Positions 19,179 through 29,244 of a stretch of 33,917 nucleotides of DNA are shown piece after piece (position 1 is the first letter of the stretch; each line of letters opens with the position of its first letter). The notes under the pieces were generated by a model that had not been told where the DNA came from, searched no databases, and saw only the letters and a list, made by a program, of their open reading frames with translations. The DNA comes from Thiobacillus sp. Lineage in GTDB: Bacteria > Pseudomonadota > Gammaproteobacteria > Burkholderiales > Thiobacillaceae. The stretch is taken from contig JANJWF010000148.1 of the NCBI GenBank assembly GCA_024709685.1, positions 1 to 33,917 of the forward strand, given 5' to 3'. The position numbers and the translations under genes are program-made.

Positions 19179-20318
19179 CTATAGCTCGCCGTAGGAATGC
19201 AGCCCGGACAGGAACATGTTCACGCCGAGGAAGGCAAAGGTGGTGACGACCAAGCCGATCACAGCCCACCATGCCAGCATTGGCCCGCGCAGGCCCTTGA
19301 CCAGGCGGATGTGCAGCCAGGCCGCGTAGTTCAGCCACACGATCAGCGCCCAGGTCTCCTTCGGATCCCATGACCAGTAGCCGCCCCACGCATCAGCTGC
19401 CCACATCGCACCGAGGATGGTGGCAATTGTGAAGAAGGCAAAGCCGACCGCGACGACCTTGTACATGACATCGTCGATCACTTCCAGCTTCGGCAGGCGG
19501 CTGGCAAGGATGCCGCGCGCGGCAAGCAGATAGGCGACGCCCAGCATGGCGGCGATGGAGAAGGCGCCATAGCCGACGAAATTGGCGGGCACATGCAGCT
19601 TCATCCACCAGGATTTGAGCGCAGGCACCAGCGGCTGGATTTCGTGCGCGCCGCGGTCGAAGGTGTACCACAGAATGAAGCCGACCGCGGCGGAGATCAC
19701 CAGCAGCACGAAGGCGCCCATCTGGCGTGTCTGGTAGCGCGCTTCGTAATACAGATACATCATCGCGGTGATCAGGCAGAACAGCACGAATACTTCATAC
19801 AGGTTGGATACGGGGATGTGGCCGATATCCGTGCCGATGAGGTAGGACTCGTACCAGCGCACCATCAGACCGACAAAGCCGAGCGCTACCGCCGACCAGG
19901 TGAGCGCGCTGCCAGTCTTCATCGTGAACTCCGAACGTGCCAGCATGCCGCCCCAGTAGGCCAGCGTCGCGAGTCCGAACAGCGCGCACATCCACATGAT
20001 GGCCGCCTGGCTGGAGATCAGGTACTTGAGAAAGAAGGCCTCCTCCATGCGCGCCAGGTTGCCCTGGTACTGGCTGACGGCGAACAGACTGATTGCGCCG
20101 ACGACGATGAACAGGGGACGGAACGGTTTCCAGAACCAGCCAAACACCACCAGCGACGGAACCGCCGCCAGCAGGATGGCCTTTTCATAGATATCCATGT
20201 ATTCGCCGAAGCGCGACAGGGTAAAAATGCCGCTCGCTGCGACGATGGCGGCGAACAGCCAGTCGAGCAATGACAGCCGCTTCAGCAGCGGGGCGGGGCG
20301 ATTGAGGACGAGTTCCAT
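19179..20318 (-). CDS. ccsB: Cytochrome c biogenesis protein CcsB/ResC family (System II)
   Basis: Multi-TM; WAADAWGGYWSWDPKETWALIVWLNYAAWLHIR (WWD heme-handling motif). Confidence 0.92.
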   Translation of the reverse strand: MELVLNRPAPLLKRLSLLDWLFAAIVAASGIFTLSRFGEYMDIYEKAILLAAVPSLVVFGWFWKPFRPLFIVVGAISLFAVSQYQGNLARMEEAFFLKYLISSQAAIMWMCALFGLATLAYWGGMLARSEFTMKTGSALTWSAVALGFVGLMVRWYESYLIGTDIGHIPVSNLYEVFVLFCLITAMMYLYYEARYQTRQMGAFVLLVISAAVGFILWYTFDRGAHEIQPLVPALKSWWMKLHVPANFVGYGAFSIAAMLGVAYLLAARGILASRLPKLEVIDDVMYKVVAVGFAFFTIATILGAMWAADAWGGYWSWDPKETWALIVWLNYAAWLHIRLVKGLRGPMLAWWAVIGLVVTTFAFLGVNMFLSGLHSYGEL

Positions 20319-20333
20319 GATGAAGCCTCCGGA

Positions 20334-22346
20334 TTATTTCGCCAGCGCATCGAGCGCCTGCGCGTGCTGGGTGAATTCATTCTCGAAATCGATGGTGTGC
20401 TTGGCCGACGACATGGCAAGCAGCACGTGGCCAGGCTTGATGCGCAGCCAGACGCGGCGTTCGCGTACGTAGAACATGAAGAATACGCCGAGCGTCAGCA
20501 AAAGCGAACCGAAATAGACCACGTTCTTTCCAGGCGAGCGGGTGAGCTGCAGGCCGCTCGCTTTGACCTCGTCGTACTGCATCAGTTGCAGATAAACCGG
20601 CGAGTTGTAGACGAACAGGTCACTGACGCTACTGAGCGTGTCGCGCACCAGCCAGCCGGTGGCGTCGTCGGACGTGGGCGGGGGCAGGCCCGCCTGGCGG
20701 TTGGCGACCTGCAACGCCTCGAACGCAGTGAGTTCCAGAATGCGCAGATAGGTGGCTGCTGCTTTTTCGCGCTCGGCTTCGGGCACTCCACCCTCGATGA
20801 ATTGCCCGAGCGACTGGAAGCCGCCCTTGGCAAACAGCGCCAGCACCTGGGTGGCGCTGAACTTCAGCCGTTCCTCGATTTCCGTTCCCCAGTTTTCCTT
20901 CGGCAACGCCTGGCGGGCGAAGCGGGCGGCGATTTCGGGACGCAATTCCGCGTTCAGCAGCGCGCCGCGCAGGCGCATGAAGGTGTCGATCTTGCCGTCG
21001 GCATCGAGCGGCATGCGCAGGTATTGGAGGGGTTCGTTCGGCGCATCGCGCACTCCCGACATCATGTACCAGCGCCCATCAAGCTCCAGCGGCAGCATGT
21101 AGTTGGAAAACTCGCGCGCCTGTCCGCGTGCATCGCGCAGCTTGTACTGGAAGCTCGGACCGACGTTGCGCAGATGCTTCTTGTCGCTGACCGGGCTGCC
21201 GCCGAGCACGCTCATGGTGTCGCGGGAGGCCTCGGCTTCGTCACCCATGTTTTCGATGTTGAATGGACGGAAATCGACGAATTCCAGGGTGTAGGTGCTC
21301 GCCGCGCTGGCGAGGGTGGTTTTTTGGTAAACCGTGCCATCGATGGGGAAGGACACGGCTGTCGGGGTGAACAGGTTCCAGCCACGCAGCGTCAGGCGGG
21401 TGCCGCCGTCGGCGAAGCTCGCCTGGTAGATGGCGATTCCGTCCTGGATCAGTGGGTGGTTGACGGCGATCGTCGCTTCGCGGATTTTCTTGCCCGAGCG
21501 GTCGAACAGTTCGACGTCGCTCTCGAAGTTCTTCGGCTGGCCGCTGCTGTAGTGCTCGATGCGGAAATCTTTCAAGGCCACGCTGAAGGGCAGGTCCTGT
21601 ACCAGGTAGCCGTCGGCCACATTCAGAAAGACCACGTCCGCACTCGATCCTTCGGGGATCTGGACGCTGCCGCGGAACGACGGATTGGAAGGCGACAGAC
21701 GCGAGATCGCCGGTACCTGGCTTTGCGGGATGTCGCGCTTCTCGATCTTCTTGTAGCCCAGAAGTTGCTGTGCCTTGAACACCAGATTGCCGTCCATCAG
21801 GCCGCCAATGCAGATCATCACGATGGCCGAATGCGCCAGAAAGTAGCCGAGGCGGTTCCAGCTGCCGGCCTTGGCGGCCAGCAGCACGCCGCCGTCGCGC
21901 GGCAGGCTCCTGACCTTGTAGCCCTTGCCTTCGAGATACTGTTTGGCGTTCGCGGCCAGTGCCTCGGGCGCAAGGGTTGTCGCCACTTCGTGCTTGTGCC
22001 TGAACGCGTTGAGCGACTGGTCGCTGACGTGCTCGCGAAAGCTCTTCATCTCCCGCGTGAAATTCGGTGCGTTGCGCCAGATGCACACGCTGGTGGAGAT
22101 GACCAGGAAAGAGAGGATGAGCAGGAACCAGCCGGCGTGGTAGACGTCGTACAGCCCCAGTTTCTCGAATACCTGGAACCAGAAGGGGCCGAACTGGATG
22201 ATGTAGTTGCTGTAGGGTTCGGCCTGCTTGAGTACCGTGCCGATGATGGAGGCGACGGCGAGGATGGACAGCAGGCTGATGGCGAAACGCATCGAGCTCA
22301 GCAACTCGAACACGGACTTGCCGAAGGAGTGGGGGGCAGGCTTCAT
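20334..22346 (-). CDS. resB: ResB/Ccs1-family cytochrome c biogenesis protein
   Basis: [44 protein letters not shown]...; upstream of ccsB. Confidence 0.92.
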   Translation of the reverse strand: MKPAPHSFGKSVFELLSSMRFAISLLSILAVASIIGTVLKQAEPYSNYIIQFGPFWFQVFEKLGLYDVYHAGWFLLILSFLVISTSVCIWRNAPNFTREMKSFREHVSDQSLNAFRHKHEVATTLAPEALAANAKQYLEGKGYKVRSLPRDGGVLLAAKAGSWNRLGYFLAHSAIVMICIGGLMDGNLVFKAQQLLGYKKIEKRDIPQSQVPAISRLSPSNPSFRGSVQIPEGSSADVVFLNVADGYLVQDLPFSVALKDFRIEHYSSGQPKNFESDVELFDRSGKKIREATIAVNHPLIQDGIAIYQASFADGGTRLTLRGWNLFTPTAVSFPIDGTVYQKTTLASAASTYTLEFVDFRPFNIENMGDEAEASRDTMSVLGGSPVSDKKHLRNVGPSFQYKLRDARGQAREFSNYMLPLELDGRWYMMSGVRDAPNEPLQYLRMPLDADGKIDTFMRLRGALLNAELRPEIAARFARQALPKENWGTEIEERLKFSATQVLALFAKGGFQSLGQFIEGGVPEAEREKAAATYLRILELTAFEALQVANRQAGLPPPTSDDATGWLVRDTLSSVSDLFVYNSPVYLQLMQYDEVKASGLQLTRSPGKNVVYFGSLLLTLGVFFMFYVRERRVWLRIKPGHVLLAMSSAKHTIDFENEFTQHAQALDALAK

Positions 22347-22379
22347 GGAGGGGTGGCAGCAATATCCTGGGGCACAAGT

Positions 22380-22409
22380 GAGAAAGGGTGACTTGCGTCA
22401 CCCTTTCTC
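22380..22409. repeat. Perfect 13-bp inverted repeat between cytochrome c4 gene and resB
   Basis: gagaaagggtgac-ttgc-gtcaccctttctc; no strong U-run follows on the minus strand. Confidence 0.8.
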
Positions 22410-22431
22410 GACTCAGGTGCGGCCGATAAGT

Positions 22432-23061
22432 TTAGCGCAAACCCTGAATATAAGATGCCACCGCCTTCATGTCGGCGTCGCTCATCTTGGCGGCAATGGT
22501 GCGCATCATCTTGGCGGCGTCATTGGAACGCTCGCCGAGGCGGAACGCGTTCAGCTGCACATAGGTGTAGTCGGCATGCTGGCCGGCCAGGCGCGGGAAC
22601 TGGACAGGAACCCCATTGCCCTGGGGGCCGTGGCAGGAGGCGCATGCCGGAACACCCGTGCCCTGCACGCCGCCGCGGTAGATTTTCTGGCCGAGCAGCG
22701 CCTGCTGCTGATCCTTGGAGGTGTCGGGCTTGGGCTGCTGGGCGGCGAAATAGGCGGACACGTTCAGCATGTCTTGCGGGCTCAGGCCGGCAACCATGCC
22801 TGCCATGATGGCGTTCTGGCGGGCGCCCGATTTGAACTCGGTGAGCTGCTTGTTGATGTATTCGGCATTGAGGCCGGCAATCTTGGGGTTTGCCGGAATG
22901 ACGCTGTTTCCATCCGCCGAGTGGCACGCCGCACAAACCTGGTTGACAATGCTTTCTCCCGCTTTGGGATCGCCTTTGCTGGCCGGGGCAGCGGCAGGTG
23001 TGGCGGCAAAAGCGGAGGTGGAGGCCAAAGCGGCGACCAGAGAGACGACGAGTTTCATCAA
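22432..23061 (-). CDS. Di-heme cytochrome c4
   Basis: Signal peptide; [11 protein letters not shown] and [11 protein letters not shown] heme sites. Confidence 0.92.
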   Translation of the reverse strand: MMKLVVSLVAALASTSAFAATPAAAPASKGDPKAGESIVNQVCAACHSADGNSVIPANPKIAGLNAEYINKQLTEFKSGARQNAIMAGMVAGLSPQDMLNVSAYFAAQQPKPDTSKDQQQALLGQKIYRGGVQGTGVPACASCHGPQGNGVPVQFPRLAGQHADYTYVQLNAFRLGERSNDAAKMMRTIAAKMSDADMKAVASYIQGLR

Positions 23062-23115
23062 AAGCTCCTGAGGCTTGCAAAACTTGGGAAAAAATGTAGT
23101 TTAGCGGCAACTAAT

Positions 23116-23745
23116 ATGACTGCCAAGCCTGTGCTCAATCGCGCCCAATTCCACACTTCGGTCGCCCAGCTGGGCGATTTGCCCTACAGTCGCGCGGAAA
23201 TTGCGTTTGCGGGACGGTCCAATGCGGGAAAATCGAGCGCAATCAACCTCTTAACTCGTAAAAACCGGCTGGCGTTCACCTCCAAGACACCGGGGCGAAC
23301 CCAGCTCATCAATTTTTTCGAGCTGGATGCCGACACTTATCTGGTCGACTTGCCGGGCTATGGTTACGCAAAAGTGCCGCCCGCCGTGAAGGCGAAATGG
23401 GAGAACCTGCTGTCGCGTTACCTGCAGGAGCGTGAAGCGCTGGTCGGGATGGTGCTGATCATGGATGCGCGTCATCCGCTCACCTCGCTGGATCGGCAGA
23501 TGCTCGACTGGTTCACCCCTACCGGCAAGCCGGTGCACATCCTGCTGTCGAAGGCTGACAAGCTTTCCAACAGCGAAAAAGCGCTCACCCTGCGGCGCGT
23601 CAAGCAGGAACTCGCCGCACCGGCCAGCGTCACTGTTCAGTTGTTTTCCAGCCTGTCGCGGCTGGGCGTCGAGGATGCGGCGACCGTGATCGAAGGCTGG
23701 CTTGCTCAGGGCCAGCCCCCCGCGGCTTTGCAGGCCGCAGAATAG
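23116..23745 (+). CDS. engB: Ribosome biogenesis GTPase EngB/YsxC/YihA
   Basis: [46 protein letters not shown]...[12 protein letters not shown]. Confidence 0.95.
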   Translation: MTAKPVLNRAQFHTSVAQLGDLPYSRAEIAFAGRSNAGKSSAINLLTRKNRLAFTSKTPGRTQLINFFELDADTYLVDLPGYGYAKVPPAVKAKWENLLSRYLQEREALVGMVLIMDARHPLTSLDRQMLDWFTPTGKPVHILLSKADKLSNSEKALTLRRVKQELAAPASVTVQLFSSLSRLGVEDAATVIEGWLAQGQPPAALQAAE

Positions 23746-23754
23746 CGCCCAACA

Positions 23755-23860
23755 AAAAGCCCCGACCAAGGGAGGGATCGGGGCAAAAAATGCCTTAAGG
23801 GGATTAAGGCATCCCGCTCAGGGAGGAGAAGCGGGAGACGATCGAAACCGTCTGCTAACT
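23755..23860 (-). ncRNA. Candidate small RNA: consecutive hairpins with CU-rich loops and U-tracts (minus strand)
   Basis: Minus strand: AGCGGGA/TCCCGCT stem with loop TCTCCTCCCTG; ATGCCTTAA-TCCCC-TTAAGGCAT-TTTTT; GCCCCGA-TCCCTCCCTTGG-TCGGGGC-TTTTT. 5' end not determined. Confidence 0.6.
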
Positions 23861-23868
23861 CAGAGTAG

Positions 23869-24924
<1,056 letters not shown>

Positions 24925-24955
24925 TGGGCTGTCTCATGCTTTAAGCTTTCGATCA

Positions 24956-24985
24956 GTTGTTGCCGAAATATTGTTTGGCAGCAAC
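24956..24985. repeat. 9-bp inverted repeat upstream of the FeeM-like gene
   Basis: gttgttgcc-gaaatattgttt-ggcagcaac, with one G-T pair. Confidence 0.65.
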
Positions 24986-25035
24986 TAAAGGGCAACGAGC
25001 ATGATCAAACTGCATTCATCGCGTACAACCGGAAC

Positions 25036-25824
25036 ATGCCTGATACCCGCAAACTGCCATTTGGCATCAAGAACCGGCAACGTGACCCCGATGAATGGGA
25101 CAAGACCATCGTTGCCTTCCAGTCGCCTTACCGACTGACGGATTTGTGCATCGATCAGAGCAACGAGCCGACTGGCGAGTCCAAAACCCGCAAGCAGGAA
25201 TTCAAGGTGCGGCTGGCCACCAGCGAGGACCGGCGCAAATCGGCGAGCCTGCTGATCGAAAAAATGTACAGCTGGCGCGGCTACGATGCCGATGTCCTGC
25301 ACCAGGATCCCAACAAGATCACCCTGATGGCTTACCAGGGAGACGTAGTGGTGGGCACTCTCACGCTGGGCCTGGACTCCCCGGATGGCTTGGTGGTCGA
25401 CCAGCTTTACAAGCGCGAGGCTGACCAGTTGCGGGACGCCGGGAGAAAGCCTTGCGATATTACGCGGCTCGCCGTGGATCAGGACATCAAGTCCAAAAGC
25501 GTGCTCGGCGCCTTGTTCCATCTGTCCTTTATCTATGGCCACACCATTCACCATGGCACGGATTTTCTGATCGAGGTGAACCCGCGCCATGTGCTTTTCT
25601 ATCAGCGCATGCTGGGATTCGAGCCGTTTGGAGAGGAAAAGATCTGCCCCCGCGTCAATGCGCCGGCTGTCCTGCTGCGACTGGATCTGGCGTATGCGGA
25701 TGAACAGATTGTCCGCCACGGCGGAACGGCGGCCACCGCCAAGGGGGTCAAATCGATTTATCCCTATTTCTTCTCGCGTGAGGATGAACTGGGTATTACC
25801 CAGCGGCTCCTGAGGGGAGAGTGA
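25036..25824 (+). CDS. FeeM-like long-chain N-acyl amino acid synthase / GNAT-fold acyltransferase
   Basis: EFKVRLATSEDRRKSASLLIEKMYSWRGYDADVLHQDPNKITLMAYQGDVVVGTLTLGLD...ITRLAVDQD...FLIEVNPRHVLFYQRMLGFEPFG; autoinducer-synthase-like layout. Confidence 0.75.
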   Translation: MPDTRKLPFGIKNRQRDPDEWDKTIVAFQSPYRLTDLCIDQSNEPTGESKTRKQEFKVRLATSEDRRKSASLLIEKMYSWRGYDADVLHQDPNKITLMAYQGDVVVGTLTLGLDSPDGLVVDQLYKREADQLRDAGRKPCDITRLAVDQDIKSKSVLGALFHLSFIYGHTIHHGTDFLIEVNPRHVLFYQRMLGFEPFGEEKICPRVNAPAVLLRLDLAYADEQIVRHGGTAATAKGVKSIYPYFFSREDELGITQRLLRGE

Positions 25825-25852
25825 CCATTTGCGGAGCGCCCGCACCGGCCCC

Positions 25853-26710
25853 ATGCAAACCTTCAACTATGACGAAGCGTTCTCCCGCAATATCGGCTGG
25901 TTGACCCGCCCCGAACAGGAAATGCTGCGCCACCAGCGGGTGGCGATTGCCGGTCTGGGGGGCGTGGGCGGCATCCACCTGTTGACGCTGTGCCGGCTGG
26001 GCATCGGCAAGTTCCACCTGGCTGATTTCGACTCGTTCGATCTGGCCAACTTCAATCGCCAGGCCGGCGCCACCGTTGGCAGCATCGGCCAACCCAAGCT
26101 CGACGTCATGATCCGGCAGGCGCGCGATATCAATCCCGAGCTCGAGATCACCGGCTTTGCCGACGGGGTCACCGAGGGCAATCTGGATGCCTTTCTCGAC
26201 GGCGTCGCGCTCTTCATCGACGGACTGGATTTCTTCGTGTTCGAGATGCGGCAGAAGGTCTTTGCCGCCTGCGCGGCGAAAGGCATTCCCGCCATCACCG
26301 CCGCCCCCCTTGGAATGGGGGCGGCGGTGCTCAATTTTCTGCCGGGCGGCATGAGTTTCGACGATTATTTTCGCCTGAACGAGGGCACCGAGGCGGAAAA
26401 GCCCGTGCGCTTCCTCATGGGACTCGCCCCGGCTCGTTTGCAGATGGGCTATCTGGCCGACCCCTCTGCGGTCGACTTCGCCAACCGCAAGGGGCCGTCC
26501 ACTATCATGGCGTGCCAGCTATGCGCCGGCATCGCCGCGACCGAGGCACTGAAGATCCTCCTCGGCCGCGGCCCGGTGCGGGCGGCGCCCACGGGCTACC
26601 ACTTCGACGCCTACCGCAACAAGCTGGCCCTGACTTGGCGGCCGGGCGGCAACCGCAATCCCCTGCAGCGGGCGCTCATCGCGCTGGCCAAACGCAAGCT
26701 CGGTCTATAA
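25853..26710 (+). CDS. E1-like/ThiF-family adenylyltransferase
   Basis: RVAIAGLGGVGGIHLLTLCRLGIGKFHLADFDSFDLANFNRQAGATVGSIGQPKLDVM...; conserved G-G-GG, D-x-D, NRQ, K and IDGLD motifs; CQLCAGIAATEALKILLG. Confidence 0.88.
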   Translation: MQTFNYDEAFSRNIGWLTRPEQEMLRHQRVAIAGLGGVGGIHLLTLCRLGIGKFHLADFDSFDLANFNRQAGATVGSIGQPKLDVMIRQARDINPELEITGFADGVTEGNLDAFLDGVALFIDGLDFFVFEMRQKVFAACAAKGIPAITAAPLGMGAAVLNFLPGGMSFDDYFRLNEGTEAEKPVRFLMGLAPARLQMGYLADPSAVDFANRKGPSTIMACQLCAGIAATEALKILLGRGPVRAAPTGYHFDAYRNKLALTWRPGGNRNPLQRALIALAKRKLGL

Positions 26711-27784
26711 ATGCAGCCGCTCCCCCAGCCCGTCGCCGAAATCCTCGAACTCGCCCGCTGGGCGCCTTCCGGTGACAACACCCAACCCTGGCGCTTCGAG
26801 GTGATCGACGACCATCGTCTCGTCGTCCACGGCTTCGACACCCGCGACCACTGCGTCTACGACCTCGACGGCCACTCCAGCCAGATCGCACACGGCGCAC
26901 TGCTGGAGACCCTGTCCATCGCCGCCAGCGCCCACGGCCTGCGGGCGGAAATCAGACGCCGCCCGGATTCGCCCGACAGCCATCCTGACTATCACGTGGA
27001 ATTGATCCCGGACAGTGCCATCAGGCCCGATCCCCTGCTGCCCCATATCCCGCAGCGTTCGGTGCAGCGGCGTCCCCTGCGCACCACGCCGCTTACCGCA
27101 GCGCAGAAACAGGCGCTGCAGGACGCTATCGGGCGCCACACGGTTCGCTGGTTCGAGGGCGGCACGCAACGCTGGCGCCTGGCCAGACTGATGTTCGACA
27201 ACGCCAAGCTCAGGCTTACCCTGCCCGAGGCCTATCCCGTTCATCGCGACATCATCGAGTGGGACGCGCGCGTCAGCGAGGACAGGGTACCCGACCGGGC
27301 GCTGGGGCTGGACGCCATGACCCTCAGGCTGATGCGCTGGGTCATGGCCAGTTGGAGGCGTGTCGAATTTTTTAACACCTGGCTGGCCGGCCATCTGGCA
27401 CCGCGGATCGAAATGGATCTTCTTCCTGGCGTATTCTGTGCTGCGCACTTCGCGATCCTTGCGGACAAGCCGCCTGCAACGGTCGATGATTACGTCGCGG
27501 CGGGGCGTGCGGTCCAACGTTTTTGGCTGACAGCCACCGGCCTGGGGCTGCAATTGCAGCCGGAGATGACTCCGCTCATTTTCGCCCGGTATTCCAACGA
27601 GGACAGGCTTTTCAGCAGCATGCACGGTGCCGCGGAAACAGCGGCAAAGCTGGGCGAGCGGTTGTCGCGGGTGCTTCCGGAACCGCAAATCGGGCGGGTT
27701 GTTTTTCTTGGGCGTATCGGGAATGGGCAGATAGCCGCCAGCCGTTCGCTGCGCCTGCCCCTGGAGAAACTGCTGAAAACTTGA
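26711..27784 (+). CDS. Nitroreductase-family (FMN-binding) protein
   Basis: ILELARWAPSGDNTQPWRFEVIDDHRL; RSVQRRPLRTTPL; start codon directly abuts the stop of the E1-like gene (TAA|ATG). Confidence 0.8.
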   Translation: MQPLPQPVAEILELARWAPSGDNTQPWRFEVIDDHRLVVHGFDTRDHCVYDLDGHSSQIAHGALLETLSIAASAHGLRAEIRRRPDSPDSHPDYHVELIPDSAIRPDPLLPHIPQRSVQRRPLRTTPLTAAQKQALQDAIGRHTVRWFEGGTQRWRLARLMFDNAKLRLTLPEAYPVHRDIIEWDARVSEDRVPDRALGLDAMTLRLMRWVMASWRRVEFFNTWLAGHLAPRIEMDLLPGVFCAAHFAILADKPPATVDDYVAAGRAVQRFWLTATGLGLQLQPEMTPLIFARYSNEDRLFSSMHGAAETAAKLGERLSRVLPEPQIGRVVFLGRIGNGQIAASRSLRLPLEKLLKT

Positions 27785-27821
27785 ACCCGCTCTGGCTTGG
27801 GCTTGCTCGTAGCATTGGGTC

Positions 27822-27838
27822 TGTCGGAAATATTGACA
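27822..27838. promoter_or_regulatory. Candidate activator half-site pair upstream of sigma-54 promoter
   Basis: TGTC-ggaaatatt-GACA inverted repeat; TGTCGG recurs at 27855-27860. Confidence 0.35.
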
Positions 27839-27902
27839 TTTTTTCCAGTGCGCGTGTCGGGCTGTTCATCTAACCAAATGAATACTAAGAAAAAAATATC
27901 CA

Positions 27903-27918
27903 TGGCACAGTCATTGCT
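27903..27918 (+). promoter_or_regulatory. Sigma-54 (-24/-12) promoter of the PEP-CTERM gene
   Basis: TGGCACAGTCATTGCT matches TGGCACrNNNNTTGCW with correct GG-GC spacing, 48 nt before the start codon. Confidence 0.8.
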
Positions 27919-27965
27919 AGAAATTGGTCAGGCAATTCGCCAATCATATTTCTTAGGGGGTGCCC

Positions 27966-29114
27966 ATGAACAGGCTTTCCAGATTCTTTGTCGCCGGGGC
28001 TGCTTTGCTCGGCTTGTCGTCCGTCAGCGGAACCGCCGCTGCATTTGACCTGAGCAATTGCGATGGGGCCGGCCTCGACTGTCCTTACGTGACGTACGGC
28101 GATGGCAACTCGTATTCGCTCGCACTGAATGCCTATATGTGGGATTTTTATATGGGCGGCGGCACCGGCCCCGGCAACCCGTTCTACGTGCCCTCCACCC
28201 CTGGCGCGATTAAGAACCTGATCGTCAATGCCACCGGCAGCGACGGCAATCCAGTCGTTACCAACTTCACCGGGATGGATAATGCCTACCCGACACCCAC
28301 CGGTGTGAACGGCTCGACCTTCTTCAGCACCAACGAAACTGCCTATGCCGCAGGCGTCGGGACCGCAGACCCGGGTGGGGCGGGCCAGTTCACGGGTGAC
28401 CTGGGGAACAGCTGGGATACCACCGTCGCCGCCTTGACCAATTTCCTCGGTGCAGGCAACACGCCGATCTTCTTCTTCAACAACAACCAGACCAACAGCG
28501 GCAGCCAGATCGATCAGAATCTGGCGGTCTGGGCGCAGATCACGCTGACCGACAGCACGGGTGCAAATACCGCTCTGGTGTTTGACTTTACCAACAACAA
28601 TGGCAGCTTCACTCAGCCGGGTGGCGGCGTGTTCAACGGTGACGTCACGGCTTATACCTCGACCGGCGCGGGGCCGGACGCAGGCACCAACCTCAACACC
28701 GACTACGTCCTCTCCGGCGGCCTGCTTTGTATCACACCGCCGAACCCGCCCGGCCAGCCTTATGCGGGTTTTATTCCGCCTAACGCCGACGGGACCTGTC
28801 CGGCTGGCACGACCGCCATCAATAACAACCTGGGTGCTGACCAGGCCGCCTATGCGGTGGTGTTCCCGGAGCTCAACACGGCACTCCTCTCGGGGCTCTA
28901 TGACGCCATGCATATCGACCTGCGCATGGGCTGCGATCCGGGCACTGCAGACCCAGCGGACTGCGTCGGCCGCGATCTCAATAATGGCTATGAGCAGTTG
29001 TTCATCGCAGCCGTCCCTGGGATTCCCGTGCCGGAGCCCGCGAGCCTTGCTCTGCTGGGACTGGGCCTGGTGGGCATGGGGCTGGCGCGGAGAAAAGCGC
29101 GTCGGGCTGTCTGA
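27966..29114 (+). CDS. PEP-CTERM sorting-domain secreted protein
   Basis: N-terminal signal peptide (MNRLSRFFVAGAALLGLSSVSGTAAA); C-terminus VPEPASLALLGLGLVGMGLARRKARR. Confidence 0.92.
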   Translation: MNRLSRFFVAGAALLGLSSVSGTAAAFDLSNCDGAGLDCPYVTYGDGNSYSLALNAYMWDFYMGGGTGPGNPFYVPSTPGAIKNLIVNATGSDGNPVVTNFTGMDNAYPTPTGVNGSTFFSTNETAYAAGVGTADPGGAGQFTGDLGNSWDTTVAALTNFLGAGNTPIFFFNNNQTNSGSQIDQNLAVWAQITLTDSTGANTALVFDFTNNNGSFTQPGGGVFNGDVTAYTSTGAGPDAGTNLNTDYVLSGGLLCITPPNPPGQPYAGFIPPNADGTCPAGTTAINNNLGADQAAYAVVFPELNTALLSGLYDAMHIDLRMGCDPGTADPADCVGRDLNNGYEQLFIAAVPGIPVPEPASLALLGLGLVGMGLARRKARRAV

Positions 29115-29131
29115 GACCTTAGGATCCACTG

Positions 29132-29157
29132 AAAAGCGGCGCGTAGCGCCGCTTTTT
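29132..29157 (+). terminator. Intrinsic terminator of the PEP-CTERM gene (possibly bidirectional)
   Basis: aaaagcggcgc-gta-gcgccgcttttt. Confidence 0.88.
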
Positions 29158-29244
29158 CTTTGGGGCATGCACAAGCACGCGCTACGCTCGACGCCCTTCA
29201 ATTCTTCCGCGTAAGGCCATTGCAGGGCCTCATTCATTCCTCCG

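Noticed and set aside
20364-22391. 675-aa plus-strand ORF antisense to resB
   Set aside because: Shadow ORF of a high-GC gene; composition is low-complexity and no family motifs, while the minus strand encodes clear ResB.
22380-22409. Perfect 13-bp hairpin before resB called as intrinsic terminator
   Set aside because: No convincing U-run on the minus strand after the stem, so it is listed only as an inverted repeat (possible processing or attenuation site).
24956-24985. Inverted repeat after hemB as hemB terminator or sigma-54 site
   Set aside because: No T-run follows, and TGGCAGCAACT lacks a -12 GC element at correct spacing.
27885-29237. 450-aa minus-strand ORF antisense to the PEP-CTERM gene
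   Set aside because: The plus strand has signal peptide, PEP-CTERM domain, sigma-54 promoter and terminator; the antisense frame has no motifs.
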